NCBI GenBank assembly: GCA_019637295.1
Contig: JAHBVX010000017.1
Coordinates: 1-64,000, forward strand
DNA length: 64,000 bases
Reading direction: 5' to 3'
Origin: Polyangiaceae bacterium
GTDB lineage: Bacteria; Myxococcota_A; Polyangia; Polyangiales; Polyangiaceae
The notes below the pieces were generated by a model, which saw only the letters and a list, made by a program, of their open reading frames with translations, did not search any database and had not been told where the DNA came from. Positions 43,644 to 51,847 of the stretch are shown here, in pieces (positions within the stretch are counted from its first letter, which is position 1; each line of letters starts with the position of its first letter). The translations under genes and the position numbers were made by a program.

Positions 43644-45245
43644 TCAGCGCCTGGGCAGCGGCGGATGCCAGACGTCGCTGCGGATCCACGCGTTGGCGCG
43701 CTTCACCAGCTCCGTGTCCGCCGTGCGCGGCGCGCTGGCGAGCCAGAGCACACCGCCGCTCACGCCGACCGCGACCGCCGTGCGCAGTGAACGGGCCGTC
43801 CACCTACCGAAGCGAGCAGCGCCTAACAGCAGCACCGCGACGGCGCTCGCGCCGAGCACGACCAGCATGGGCAGCTGAGCGGCTCGCCCGCGCAGCTCGG
43901 CGAGCTCGCCGCCCGCGCTCAGCGGCGTGATGGCGTCGCGCCACAACGGCCAGATGTTCTCGAACAGCGGGTTGTCGAAGGCCGGGTTCAGGTGAGGGAA
44001 CAGCACGCTGGCCGAGGCCGTAGCCGCGATGCTCGCGAGTGAGAGGCCCGCGAACAGCGCGCAGGTGCCGCGCCTGAGCCGCCCGCGCAGCCGCCCGAGC
44101 AGCAGCCCCGCGGAGAACACGACGAAGGGCGTGATCACGGTCACGTAGCGTGGCCCCACCGTCCAGCCCGCGTGCCAGTTGATGAGCGACACGTTGTACG
44201 TGAGCATCCAGACTACGATGGCCGCCGAGAGCCAGGCCTCGGCGCGCAGCCTGGGCCCGAAAGGGGCCAGCAGCACCAGCGGCAGCGCGAGGGCGAACAC
44301 GGGCGAGAAGTAGATCAGACCCTTGCTCGGGCTGAGCAGGACCGCGGTGACGGTGTCCATGGTCGGACCGATGATGCCGAACACGCCCTGCGAGTGCTGT
44401 TCGGCGAAGCTCGGGTTGGCCAGGAAGCCCAGCGACGTCTTGACGGGGCTTCCCCAGCACACCTGATGATACGCGGCCGTGGCGCCCGCCGGGAGCGCAG
44501 CACCCAGCACCAGGCAGCCCGCCGACCACGACAGCCAGCGCGTCTTGTGCCCGGCGTAGATCAGCAGCAGGACGGAGATCGGAAAGAGCGCGTAGTCGAG
44601 GGCGGTGGTCAGGGATAACAGGAAGCCCGACGCGGCGGCAAACCCCAGGGCGCTCCTCCGTCCGCGCAGCGCGAGCGAGTGCGCGCGCCAAGCAGCCATC
44701 ATCGCGCCGAAGGCGGTCGCTGCGGTCAGGCTGTGGTTGACGAAGATGAGCGCGTACGGCAGGAACATGGTGCCGAGGGCGAGCACGATCGTGAGCAGCG
44801 TGGCCAGGTGATCGTCCAGCGTGACGGTGCGCGCGAAGCGCCGGAACCACCACAAGAACCCGAGGCACGGCACGATGACCCCGAACAGCCGCAAGGCATA
44901 CAGCACGGCGAGTGGGGTGGGCTCGCCGTCGGTCAACCAGCGCGTGGCGGCGTAGATCGGCACGCCGATGAACGTGGTGGCCGGAGCCTTTCCCGCGTAG
45001 AACGTGCCCTCCCGCACCGCCAAGTCGTTGACGGGGCCGTACCTGCGGATCTGCTCGTTCACGCTCAGCTTGCCGAGCTCGACGACGGCGCGGATCTGGT
45101 AGACCCGTGAGTTCTCGTTCGGGTTGTTGAGCGCCGGAAAGTACGGCACGAAGACGAGGTACGACAGCACGATCGCGAGAAAGCACAGGTGCCACACGCG
45201 CCGAGTCGAAGGGGCCTCGGTGGCGCTGGGAGCAAACCCGAACAT
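43644..45245 (-). CDS. Polytopic membrane protein, glycosyltransferase-39-like
   Basis: This 533-residue protein has 10-12 predicted helices. The layout resembles the ArnT/PMT (GT39/GT-C) family. A first periplasmic loop holds charged residues (NENSRVYQIRAVVELGKL, then GTFYAGKAPATTFIGVP), and a later loop has SPSKGLIYFSPVF. GT-C enzymes move sugars from polyprenyl-phosphate donors in the periplasm. An ATG at 45245, 12 nt after TATGGT, was preferred to a TTG at 45287. With the 47456-49387 gene and the sulfatase-fold gene between them, it suggests a locus for decorating an envelope glycan or lipid. The substrate is unknown. Confidence 0.65.
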   Translation of the reverse strand: MFGFAPSATEAPSTRRVWHLCFLAIVLSYLVFVPYFPALNNPNENSRVYQIRAVVELGKLSVNEQIRRYGPVNDLAVREGTFYAGKAPATTFIGVPIYAATRWLTDGEPTPLAVLYALRLFGVIVPCLGFLWWFRRFARTVTLDDHLATLLTIVLALGTMFLPYALIFVNHSLTAATAFGAMMAAWRAHSLALRGRRSALGFAAASGFLLSLTTALDYALFPISVLLLIYAGHKTRWLSWSAGCLVLGAALPAGATAAYHQVCWGSPVKTSLGFLANPSFAEQHSQGVFGIIGPTMDTVTAVLLSPSKGLIYFSPVFALALPLVLLAPFGPRLRAEAWLSAAIVVWMLTYNVSLINWHAGWTVGPRYVTVITPFVVFSAGLLLGRLRGRLRRGTCALFAGLSLASIAATASASVLFPHLNPAFDNPLFENIWPLWRDAITPLSAGGELAELRGRAAQLPMLVVLGASAVAVLLLGAARFGRWTARSLRTAVAVGVSGGVLWLASAPRTADTELVKRANAWIRSDVWHPPLPRR

Positions 45246-45326
45246 GCGCGCCAGCCGACCATAGCGTGCGGCCTCGGGACTTGCCAAGCGCTAGTCTCGC
45301 TGTCCAAGGTGTGACACGGTGGCGAC

Positions 45327-47438
45327 GTGGCACCCGCGCGTTTGGCCACGATCGTCGCCACGGGCGCCGCCTTCGCCGTAGACGCTCTCGGCTTGGTGTA
45401 CAAGAGCGCGCCGGGCAGCCCCCTCGGTCATCGGCTCTGGGTAGCGTTGCAGGCCATGGCGTTCCTCTTGCCTTGGGCGGCGCTCCTGGGCTTCGGTCTG
45501 TGTGCGGCGCTCGAGGTCGGTCGCAGGGCGCTCTGCCCGCGACGGCCCGTCGTGGTGCTCGGCGACGGTGCCCGGGCACTGGATTTGGTCGTCGCTCTCA
45601 GCGCCGTGCTCTCCGGCTGGGCGCTCGGCGTGTTCGTCGGGCTCGTCGAAGCGTGGATGCGGTTCAACAACAAGCAGCTCGCGGCGCTGTTGGTCGTCAG
45701 CGGGGCCCTGCTGCTGCTGTCGTTGGCGATCCCCTTCGCGCTGGTCATCGCCGCGGGGCTGCGTCGCGCCCGCGAGCGGGGGGTGTGGACGTACCGCGCC
45801 GTGGCGGCGTTGTCGCTAGTGCTCGGTGCTGCGGCCTGGGGTCAGCTGGCGCTGCTGAACCGCAGCGGATTTCGGCAGCTCGACGGGTGGCTCTTCGCCA
45901 GCGTCACCGCCTTCGTCGCGGCGTTCGCCATCACCTGGCGGTTGCGCCGCGGGAACGGTAGCGGACCGCGCGTGCGCGTGATGCTCGGCGTGATCGGCGT
46001 AGCCCTCGTGGTGGTGGGCGGGGTAGCGGTGGTGCCTTGGAGCGTCGTGCCCGTCATCGCAGCGCACGGTAGCGTGGGTCGCTATCTCGTGCTCGCGCTC
46101 CGGACGCTGACGGATGTCGATCGCGACGGCTACTCGTCGCTGTGGATGGGTGGCGACTGCCGGCCCTTCGATCCGGCGGTGCACCCGGGTCAAGTCGAGA
46201 TCATTGGCGACGGGATCGACAACAACTGCCTGGGCGGCGACGCCACCGAGGCAGAGGTCGCGAGTGTGCCCGAGTGGCACTCGATTCCTGCTGGAACCGT
46301 CGCGGACGCGAACCTGGTGCTCATCACCGTCGAGACGCTGCGGGCGGATCGCGTCTCGCACCTCGGCTATCGGCGGACGACCACGCCCAACTGGGATCAG
46401 CTCGCGCAGCGCTGCTTCGTGTTCGAGCATTTCTACGCCTCGACGCCGTGGACGAGGCTGTCGCTGCCCGCGCTGCTCAGCTCGCGCCCCGCCACTCGGA
46501 TCGCCTGGGAGAAGCGCACCGGAGTTCGCGGCCGGGTCATCGGTCCTGGCACGCCCTGGATCCCGACGCTGCTGGCCGAGGCCGGCTTCTCGACGGTCGC
46601 GGTGCTGAACGGCTTCAACGCCTTCACGGCCCAGGACGCACTCGGTCTGGACCGCGGCTTTCAGACCTACGACGTCAGCACCAAGGTGGCCTATACCGGC
46701 GGCACCATGCGCGGCTTTCCGGGTCGCGAGCAGGCCGTGATCGTGGATCGAGAGTTCGCGCGTCTCGGCGAGAAGCGTTTCTTCCTGTGGCTGCATCTGA
46801 TGGAGCCCCACTACCAGTACGAGCGCTCGCCGAGGGCTCCCGACTTCGGCGACGAAGACCAAGATCTGTACGACTCGGAGGTGTGGGAGACGGACGCCGT
46901 GATCGGCGAGGTGCAAGCGTCGCTCCGAAGGCACGGTCTTGCGGATCGGACGATGCTGGTCATCACCGGCGATCACGGGGAGGAGTTCGGCGAGCACGGT
47001 CAGCGCTGGCACGGGTCCAATCTGTACGAGCCGCAGCTGCGAACGCCGGCCACTCTCTGCGTGCCCGGTCTGCGGGGCACGCGCCTGCCGGGTGCGGCCA
47101 ACCACGAAGATCTCGGCCCCACGGTGCTGAACCTGCTCGGCGTGCAGGCGGGCTTCGAGACGCTCTCCGGCCGCAATTTGGTGCCCTGGCTCGTGGGCCA
47201 GCGCGTGGAGCGCGGCTACTTCTTCCTGGAGCGCTTCAACTTCATGGACGGCAGCAAGCTGAGCGCCGCCATCGTCCATCACCCCTACAAACTGATCTAC
47301 ACCCGCGATGGCGAGCAGCTCGAGTTCTACGACGTCGCCCTCGATCCGAGCGAGCGGCGGCCGCTCGCTCGCCAGGGGGAGCCCTATCAGTCGCTCGAGA
47401 AGCGCTTGCTCCAGCACGTCGAAGGAGCCGGGCAGTGA
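45327..47438 (+). CDS. Membrane sulfatase/phosphatase-fold protein with MopE-type motif
   Basis: This 703-residue protein has six to seven N-terminal helices, then an insert with DVDRDGYSSLWMGGDC and IIGDGIDNNCLGGD (about 260-310), a MopE-like metal-binding motif. The sulfatase/alkaline-phosphatase superfamily domain follows: LVLITVETLRADRVS with metal-binding residues near 327, LMLVITGDHGEEFGEHGQRWHG-type residues near 550, and HEDLGPTVLNLLG. At the expected nucleophile position (STPWTRLSLPALLSS) I see Thr, not the Cys or Ser that becomes formylglycine. A phospho- or phosphoethanolamine-transferase-like chemistry is therefore as likely as a sulfatase. The GTG at 45327 is the start. Confidence 0.75.
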   Translation: MAPARLATIVATGAAFAVDALGLVYKSAPGSPLGHRLWVALQAMAFLLPWAALLGFGLCAALEVGRRALCPRRPVVVLGDGARALDLVVALSAVLSGWALGVFVGLVEAWMRFNNKQLAALLVVSGALLLLSLAIPFALVIAAGLRRARERGVWTYRAVAALSLVLGAAAWGQLALLNRSGFRQLDGWLFASVTAFVAAFAITWRLRRGNGSGPRVRVMLGVIGVALVVVGGVAVVPWSVVPVIAAHGSVGRYLVLALRTLTDVDRDGYSSLWMGGDCRPFDPAVHPGQVEIIGDGIDNNCLGGDATEAEVASVPEWHSIPAGTVADANLVLITVETLRADRVSHLGYRRTTTPNWDQLAQRCFVFEHFYASTPWTRLSLPALLSSRPATRIAWEKRTGVRGRVIGPGTPWIPTLLAEAGFSTVAVLNGFNAFTAQDALGLDRGFQTYDVSTKVAYTGGTMRGFPGREQAVIVDREFARLGEKRFFLWLHLMEPHYQYERSPRAPDFGDEDQDLYDSEVWETDAVIGEVQASLRRHGLADRTMLVITGDHGEEFGEHGQRWHGSNLYEPQLRTPATLCVPGLRGTRLPGAANHEDLGPTVLNLLGVQAGFETLSGRNLVPWLVGQRVERGYFFLERFNFMDGSKLSAAIVHHPYKLIYTRDGEQLEFYDVALDPSERRPLARQGEPYQSLEKRLLQHVEGAGQ

Positions 47439-47455
47439 GCCCGGCCCAGGGCCGC

Positions 47456-49387
47456 TCAGGGCTGGACCCGCTCGAACGCGATGTCCGTGCGTGACATGCG
47501 TCCGAGCGCACGCCAGCGAGGGTCGCCATACAGCGCGTTGCCCAGGTTGCTGCCGCCCCAGGTCACGACCCAACGCGCGTTGCGCTCGTCGAGCCGCTTC
47601 ATGAAGGCAGCCGGCGGCTCGGGTGGCCAGTACTCGACGCGGTTCGAGTAGCGCTCGTTCCAGAGCGGGCCGATGAACAGCACGTCCCGCGTGTACACCA
47701 CGAGATCGCCGGGACCGAGGCGCTGCTCGCGCGCCAAGGCCACGTCGTCGTCGACGGTCCAGGCGATCACCTTGGTGGCGGCTCGTCGCTCGGCGTCTAG
47801 CCCCAGCAGCGTGAGCGTGCGGGCAGGGCCCGGGTTCAGCCCGGGGCGAGCCCAGTGCAGGTAGAGCACGTTCACGAACAACGTGATGGCGATGAGTCCC
47901 TCGAGGACGCGGCGCCAGGCGAGTCCGCGGAGCAGGCAAGCAACGGCTACGAGCAGCATGGCAAGCACGTGCAAGTTGTAGCGGGCCTGCCAGATACCCG
48001 GAGACAGCGCGACGCAGAGCAGCGCGTAGCCCGCGAACAGGAAGAACGCCAAGGCGTCGCGGTCTTCGCCCACTCGGCCGCGAAGCCGGCGAACCAGCGC
48101 GCGGACGGCTCGAAATGCGGCGACCAGTACCGCCAGGACGCCGAGCGGCAGCCACAGGTAGGGCGTCGCGAGCCCGTAGCCGAAGACCCGAGTGTCCGGG
48201 AAGTCTTGGCCTGGCTTGAAGGGACCCGCCATGGCGAGCCAGACGTCGAGCAGCGGCTTGACCTGCTCGCGCGCCGCGTCCGTGCCGGACTGAATGCCGG
48301 GGAAGTCGATGCCGAGCTGTCGAATGGTCAGGCCGAACGGCCAAATGGGACTGCCGAAGAGTGCCCAATTGCGAACGTAGATCGCAGCACCGAACCAGGC
48401 CAGCAAGAGTGACGCCAGCGCCAACCAGCCGAGCGCCGGAGCCAACCCGAGGCGTTCGCGCCCCGCGGCGATCCAGAAGCGCACGAGCGCCACCACGGCC
48501 AGGGGCGGCGCCCAGGCCAGGTTGATGACCTTGATGCCCAGCATGAGGCCGATGGCGACGGCGCTGATCAGCGCGTCTTTGCTGCGGAAGCCGGGTCGCA
48601 GCACGAGGTAGAGGGCAGCGAGATCGAACGCCGCGACGTGCAGATCGATGTAGGTGCTGCGCAAGAGCAGCGCCGCGCCCGGCATGAGCAGCGTTGCAGC
48701 AGCCAGCCCGATGCTCGGGCTGCGTTCGACTCCGAAGCGGCGGCACAGCAAGTAGATGGCGAGCAAGAACGTGGGCGCCGCCAAAGTAGAGGGAAGCTCG
48801 ATCAAGCGCCGGTCGAGCAGCATGACCAGCCACAAGCTGATCATCTCGCTGTGTCGCGGGTTGCCGTTGATGGCCTCGAAGAACACGAGCCGCGGCACGA
48901 CTGCGGGGACGTTCAGGCTCCGCTCTTGGATCGCGTAGCCGAGCATGGGCTCGTGGTAGCCCAGGCCGTCCCATCCATCCGACTGCGCGACGTAGGTGGC
49001 TACGAAGGCCCAGAGCAGCAGGAGCAGCAGCGAGACCACCCCAAGAAACGAGAAGCTGCGCTCGCGCGCCGTACACACCAGCGCATCGATTGGGAGCCGA
49101 GCCATCGACCACAGCTCGCGTCCTACGGCGCGTGAGTGCGCGGCGATGCCCGGACCGATACACGGGACCAGGAAGGCGCCGGCGAACGTCGCGGCCGAGG
49201 CGCCGATCAGCCACCTGCGATCGAGTAGCCCCGCGAAGCCCACGGCGTACACCACCGTGAGCACGAGGGCGCTGCCGACGAGGGTCGCGACCAGTGCGCG
49301 CTCGGCTCGTCCCGCCAGCGAGAGGCGCAGCGTCACTGCCGTCGAAGCGACGACCAACAGCGCCGTCAGTGACAGGAGCGCGAGCAC
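47456..49387 (-). CDS. Large polytopic membrane protein, GT-C glycosyltransferase-like
   Basis: This 643-residue protein has 12 or more predicted helices. The first periplasmic loop (ATYVAQSDGWDGLGYHEPML) holds the acidic residues typical of GT-C/ArnT-like enzymes, and the last 110 residues form a soluble C-terminal domain (VVYTRDVLFIGPLWNERYS). It starts at GTG 49387, 8 nt after a TATACC box. With the sulfatase-fold gene and the 43644 gene it forms a small envelope-glycan cluster, although the genes are on different strands. The donor and acceptor are unknown. Confidence 0.62.
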   Translation of the reverse strand: MLALLSLTALLVVASTAVTLRLSLAGRAERALVATLVGSALVLTVVYAVGFAGLLDRRWLIGASAATFAGAFLVPCIGPGIAAHSRAVGRELWSMARLPIDALVCTARERSFSFLGVVSLLLLLLWAFVATYVAQSDGWDGLGYHEPMLGYAIQERSLNVPAVVPRLVFFEAINGNPRHSEMISLWLVMLLDRRLIELPSTLAAPTFLLAIYLLCRRFGVERSPSIGLAAATLLMPGAALLLRSTYIDLHVAAFDLAALYLVLRPGFRSKDALISAVAIGLMLGIKVINLAWAPPLAVVALVRFWIAAGRERLGLAPALGWLALASLLLAWFGAAIYVRNWALFGSPIWPFGLTIRQLGIDFPGIQSGTDAAREQVKPLLDVWLAMAGPFKPGQDFPDTRVFGYGLATPYLWLPLGVLAVLVAAFRAVRALVRRLRGRVGEDRDALAFFLFAGYALLCVALSPGIWQARYNLHVLAMLLVAVACLLRGLAWRRVLEGLIAITLFVNVLYLHWARPGLNPGPARTLTLLGLDAERRAATKVIAWTVDDDVALAREQRLGPGDLVVYTRDVLFIGPLWNERYSNRVEYWPPEPPAAFMKRLDERNARWVVTWGGSNLGNALYGDPRWRALGRMSRTDIAFERVQP

Positions 49388-49395
49388 GTCTGCGA

Positions 49396-49401
49396 GGTAT
49401 A
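49396..49401 (-). promoter_or_regulatory. Candidate -10 box for the GT-C-like gene
   Basis: TATACC on the minus strand lies 8 nt before the GTG at 49387, with no Shine-Dalgarno. It is part of the leaderless pattern. Confidence 0.4.
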
Positions 49402-49470
49402 CGTCGCCGGGCTCGGGTCACACAATCGACTTCGCCACGCCGGCGCCGGCGCGAAGGGACCCTCCGCCGC

Positions 49471-49689
49471 CTAGGGGGCGTCAGCGCTCGACGGCTGCGT
49501 GACGCTGTCAGCCGCCTCTTGCAGCAGTCGGCTCGGGAAGAGCGCACCCTCGCCGCCGCGAAACAGCGCACTCACATCGAGGTCGGTCGCTCGCTCGGCG
49601 GGTTGGTAGTTCTGCATCGGCGTCCCAACATGGCTCGCAGCGAGCAGTAGCGCGGAGGTGGCTGGAACCTCCCACCAATGCGAGTGCAT
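49471..49689 (-). CDS. Possible small protein
   Basis: A 72-codon frame begins MHSHWWEVPATSALLLAAS and ends SADAP. The composition is protein-like, but there is no ribosome binding site, -10 box or family match. It fills the gap between the GT-C-like gene and the antiporter. It may be a spurious frame. Confidence 0.3.
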   Translation of the reverse strand: MHSHWWEVPATSALLLAASHVGTPMQNYQPAERATDLDVSALFRGGEGALFPSRLLQEAADSVTQPSSADAP

Positions 49690-49788
49690 GGCTCGCGAGC
49701 CTAGTTCAAGCCCCTGACGCTGGCCATGCGGGCAGCCGCCGTTGAGGGCAGCGAGCGGATCGGGCTAGGGTACCGACCCCCGCCGTTC

Positions 49789-51210
49789 ATGAGCTCCGTC
49801 ACCCTGTTCCTCCTCAGCATCGCGGCCATCTTTCTGATCGGCGCCGTCGGCGAGATCATCTTCCAGCGCACCAACATCCCGGACGTCATCTGGCTGATCT
49901 TCGCCGGCATCCTGCTCGGCCCGCTCTCCGGCCTCGTGGACCGCGCGATGCTCAGCGCGATAGCGCCCTATTTCGCTCCCCTGACGCTGGTGGTCGTCTT
50001 GTTCCAGGGCGGCACGACGTTGAAGCTGGCGGACTTGTCGCGGGCGGCCCCGCGCTCCTCCCTGCTCGCCCTGCTCACCTTCATCGCCGCGCTGATCACG
50101 ATGATGCTCGTGAGCATGATAGCCGCTTGGGTCGGGCTCATGCCTGACGGCTGGAGCTGGACGCACGGAGCCATGCTGGGCGCCATTTTGGGCGGTTCGA
50201 GCTCGATCATCATCATGCCCGCGATGGAGCAGGCCAAGGTCGAGGCCAAGCTCGCGAACCTGGTGAGCCTGGAGTCCGCCCTCACCGACGCCTTCTGCGT
50301 GGTCACCACGGTGGCGCTGATCGACGTGATGCTGCGGGGCTCGACCGGCGCCTCGGGACCCGTGATGGCGCTGGCCAAGTCGTTCGGTATCGGGCTGGTG
50401 GTTGGCGGCGTGGCGGGTCTGGTCTGGCTGCTGTTGCTCCGCTCTCTGGAGCGAAGCGAGCACGGCTATCCCATCACGCTGTCGGCGCTGCTCATCGTGT
50501 ACGTAGTCATCGAGCGTCTCGGCGGCAGCGCGGCGCTCGGCATCCTGACCGTGGCCGTCATCCTCGGCAACGCCTCGAGCATCGCGCCGAAGCTCGGCCT
50601 GATCGGCGCGGTACAGCTCGACACGTCCGTGCGCGGCTTTCACCGACAGATGACGTTCATGATCAAGTCCTTCTTCTTCGTGTTCATCGGCGCGATGCTG
50701 GAAGGACCGTGGACGCTGCTCTTGTTCGGAACGTTCCTCGGCGGTCTGTTGTTCGCGGCGCGGATCCCGTCCACTCGCCTGGCGCTCGTCGGCAGCGACC
50801 TCTCGTCGGAGGAGAAGAACCTGGTCACCGTCAGCATGCCGCGCGGCATGGCGGCGGGCGTGCTCGCGACCATGCCGGTCACGGCGGGCGTGGTCGCAAC
50901 CGAGGGGCTGCCAGTGATCGTGTTCGCCTGCGTGCTGACCAGCATCGTCGTGTTCGCCGCCGGATTTCCGGTGATCAAGCGGGGCCTGCGGCCGGCAGCG
51001 GCGCCCGCGCCGCCCCCGGAACCTCGACCCATGGCGGGAGCGCCCATCATCGCGGCCTCGGCCAGCGCGCAGCCCGAGGTCGGACAGGCCCCTGCGCTGG
51101 ATGTGCCGCCGACGGGCGCGGCCGACGGCGCCGACGGGCCGCCAGCCGAACCGACCCAAGAGCTGTTCCCGGTCACCGACGGCTCCGACGAGCCCGAACG
51201 GGAGCCGTGA
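49789..51210 (+). CDS. CPA-family cation:proton antiporter
   Basis: This 473-residue membrane protein has about 12 helices, with the Na+/H+ exchanger core (IPDVIWLIFAGILLGPLSG, then GAILGGSSSIIIMPAMEQ, then LESALTDAFCVVTTVA as signature regions). It should exchange Na+ or K+ for protons and help control pH and ions. The last 75 residues are a Pro/Ala/Glu-rich cytoplasmic tail with no domain. The ATG at 49789 gives the natural start before helix 1; the open frame from 49726 is noncoding. A TAGGGT box lies 17 nt upstream. Confidence 0.85.
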   Translation: MSSVTLFLLSIAAIFLIGAVGEIIFQRTNIPDVIWLIFAGILLGPLSGLVDRAMLSAIAPYFAPLTLVVVLFQGGTTLKLADLSRAAPRSSLLALLTFIAALITMMLVSMIAAWVGLMPDGWSWTHGAMLGAILGGSSSIIIMPAMEQAKVEAKLANLVSLESALTDAFCVVTTVALIDVMLRGSTGASGPVMALAKSFGIGLVVGGVAGLVWLLLLRSLERSEHGYPITLSALLIVYVVIERLGGSAALGILTVAVILGNASSIAPKLGLIGAVQLDTSVRGFHRQMTFMIKSFFFVFIGAMLEGPWTLLLFGTFLGGLLFAARIPSTRLALVGSDLSSEEKNLVTVSMPRGMAAGVLATMPVTAGVVATEGLPVIVFACVLTSIVVFAAGFPVIKRGLRPAAAPAPPPEPRPMAGAPIIAASASAQPEVGQAPALDVPPTGAADGADGPPAEPTQELFPVTDGSDEPEREP

Positions 51211-51217
51211 GCGGAAC

Positions 51218-51745
51218 TCAGGGCGGGGTGATCGGTCCCGCCGTACAATCCTCGCCGGCGCACGTGACCTTCGACTCGAAGATCACCTCCGGGGTGCCAT
51301 CACCGTCCAGGTCTGCCTCGGCTCGTGCGACGCCCTTGGTGTCGCTCGTGGCCAGCCACTGGTACCGGAAGTACTGGGGCATCGATACCGAGAACGCAGC
51401 GCAAGTGTAGGCTGGGTCGCTCCAGTCGGCGCTCGAGCTCATGTACTTCTTGCCGCTCACCTCGCTGAGGGTGGCCGGCACCGGCGGCGCGGTCGGGGGC
51501 AGCGCCGCGGACTGGCCGTCTGCTCCGCGCCCGGGCCCGCACAGCGCCATGCCCCTCGCGAGGCGTCCGACCTCCGCTCGCCCCTCGGCACTCTTGGCCG
51601 CGCTGAGGTAGTTGCGGAAGCCGGCGATACCCAACGCCGCCATGACGCCGACCACGGCGACCACCACGAGCACGACCACGCCGGCAACGATGGCGATGAT
51701 CGCCCCAGTACTCAGGCCCTTCTTCCCCACGGGTGCGTCGGTCAC
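51218..51745 (-). CDS. Pilin-like exported protein
   Basis: This 175-residue protein has a long hydrophobic N-terminal helix (about 12-35), then GIAGFRNYLSAAKSAEGRAEVGRLARG, which resembles type IV pilin and minor pseudopilin proteins after their helix (cited as a region). The canonical G-F-x-x-x-E cleavage site is absent. The rest is a Cys-bearing globular domain ending CAGEDCTAGPITPP, with a DLDGDGTPEV calcium-like loop. The GTG at 51745 is a guess. It could be a pilin-like or membrane-anchored sensor protein. Confidence 0.6.
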   Translation of the reverse strand: MTDAPVGKKGLSTGAIIAIVAGVVVLVVVAVVGVMAALGIAGFRNYLSAAKSAEGRAEVGRLARGMALCGPGRGADGQSAALPPTAPPVPATLSEVSGKKYMSSSADWSDPAYTCAAFSVSMPQYFRYQWLATSDTKGVARAEADLDGDGTPEVIFESKVTCAGEDCTAGPITPP

Positions 51746-51847
51746 GGGGCCGAACGCTATTGGGCCCTGCCTCGCGCGGTCAAGGGCCCCAGTCACACCC
51801 GCATCCCTGTCGCGCAAAGGCGCGTCGTGAGGTAGCCTGCGGCCCGC

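Noticed and set aside
45816-49571. 1251-codon minus-strand frame
   Set aside because: It spans the antisense of the sulfatase-fold gene and an off-frame reading of the GT-C-like gene. High GC keeps it open; the composition is noncoding.
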